The notes under the pieces are model-generated. The model made no database searches, was not told where the DNA came from, and was given only the letters and a program-made list of their open reading frames with translations. Shown here one piece after another: positions 5,571 through 5,852 of a stretch of 5,852 nucleotides of DNA. The DNA comes from an uncultured Lachnospiraceae bacterium. Its GTDB lineage: Bacteria > Bacillota > Clostridia > Lachnospirales > Lachnospiraceae. A program made the position numbers and the translations under genes. How positions within the stretch are numbered: position 1 is the first letter of the stretch; the number at the start of each line of letters is the position of its first letter. Where the stretch lies: assembly GCA_937915975.1 (NCBI GenBank), contig CALGGL010000072.1, forward strand, positions 1 to 5,852, in the 5' to 3' direction.

Positions 5571-5852
5571 ACTTCAACTATAATTAAATCCCAAGGGTTC
5601 AGCGTTACTGTTTCGCCTGAGGTTATCTGTGTGCCTTGTAAAAGATTTGTTCCGTTTTCACCGTCATAGTTAAAGCTTTGATTATCCGAGGAATAATTAA
5701 AGTAAAAGGTTATAAGCTTTCCGTCTTCGTTTATTCCTTCTTGCTTGATTATCGGAAGTGAAAGGGCGCTTAATTTGATGCCGGCTATCTTGCAAACCTT
5801 TTTAAGTATTGTTTTTAACACTTCCTTTTCGGTGTGGCATTCCTTTTCCTGG
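5567..5852 (-). CDS. C-terminal end of a probable GH42-type beta-galactosidase (partial)
   Basis: The minus-strand frame is open from the right edge to a TAA at 5567-5569, giving the last 94 residues. A GTG at 5819-5821 is not the real start, because the frame continues upstream (QEKECHTEKE) out of the window. The visible part contains helix LKTILKKVCKIAGI, then DGKLITFYFNYSSDNQSF, a glycine-containing turn, NLLQGTQI, and ends TLNPWDLIIVEV. This order ('FYFNYS', 'LL.G', 'L.PWD..I.E' at the very end) is what I recognise from the small C-terminal beta-sandwich domain of family 42 beta-galactosidases, which hydrolyse galactosides and are about 650-690 residues. The catalytic barrel is off the window, so the activity cannot be confirmed. 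Other clan-related glycosidases (GH35, GH2) are the alternatives. It converges with yhaM and is unlikely to belong functionally to the left-hand operon. Confidence 0.65.
   Translation of the reverse strand, partial: QEKECHTEKEVLKTILKKVCKIAGIKLSALSLPIIKQEGINEDGKLITFYFNYSSDNQSFNYDGENGTNLLQGTQITSGETVTLNPWDLIIVEV

Noticed and set aside
5819..5821. GTG as the start of an 84-residue minus-strand gene
   Set aside because: The frame stays open beyond it to the window edge and the product looks like the C-terminus of a large glycosidase, so this is an internal Val codon.
1..5852. CRISPR arrays, tRNA or rRNA genes, riboswitches, toxin-antitoxin or defence genes
   Set aside because: The window is almost fully coding with recognised genes. 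Gaps are 23 nt or less, and no repeat array or structured RNA was seen.

Overview
The window looks like a piece of a low-to-mid GC Firmicutes genome, most likely a gut or rumen Lachnospiraceae (Clostridia). This is an inference from remembered family sequences: the MutS2, response regulator and YhaM proteins all read like the Lachnospiraceae versions. No database search was possible.

Layout. Positions 1 to about 350 hold AT-rich, phage-like sequence: the last 53 codons of a Gly/Ser/Asn/Tyr-rich protein resembling a tail fibre, overlapping a small ORF (155-475) with a strong ribosome binding site. At about 346-361 this sequence abuts the interior of mutS2. From there to 2415 the DNA encodes a MutS2 lacking roughly its first 100-115 residues, and the small phage-like ORF runs on out of frame into mutS2 sequence until 475. 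Next, on the same strand, come an OmpR/PhoB-family response regulator (2439-3149), its membrane sensor histidine kinase (3153-4592) and the HD-domain 3'-5' exoribonuclease YhaM (4614-5558). The gaps are 23, 3 and 21 nt, each downstream gene has a clear ribosome binding site, and no terminator is visible between them, so mutS2-RR-HK-yhaM looks like one transcription unit. On the opposite strand, the end of a probable GH42-type beta-galactosidase enters from the right edge and stops 8 nt from yhaM. A perfect 9-bp inverted repeat spans both stop codons.

How the genes may work together. MutS2 has been reported in Bacillus to split collided ribosomes, and YhaM is a 3'-5' exoribonuclease, so the operon may combine ribosome rescue with RNA turnover, with a two-component system of unknown signal between them. 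This is inference from gene order and known family functions.

The most unusual item is the phage/mutS2 junction. It is either a real insertion or deletion that disrupts mutS2, or a chimeric assembly join; the sequence alone cannot decide. I found no convincing novel system, and the genes right of the junction are recognisable family members.
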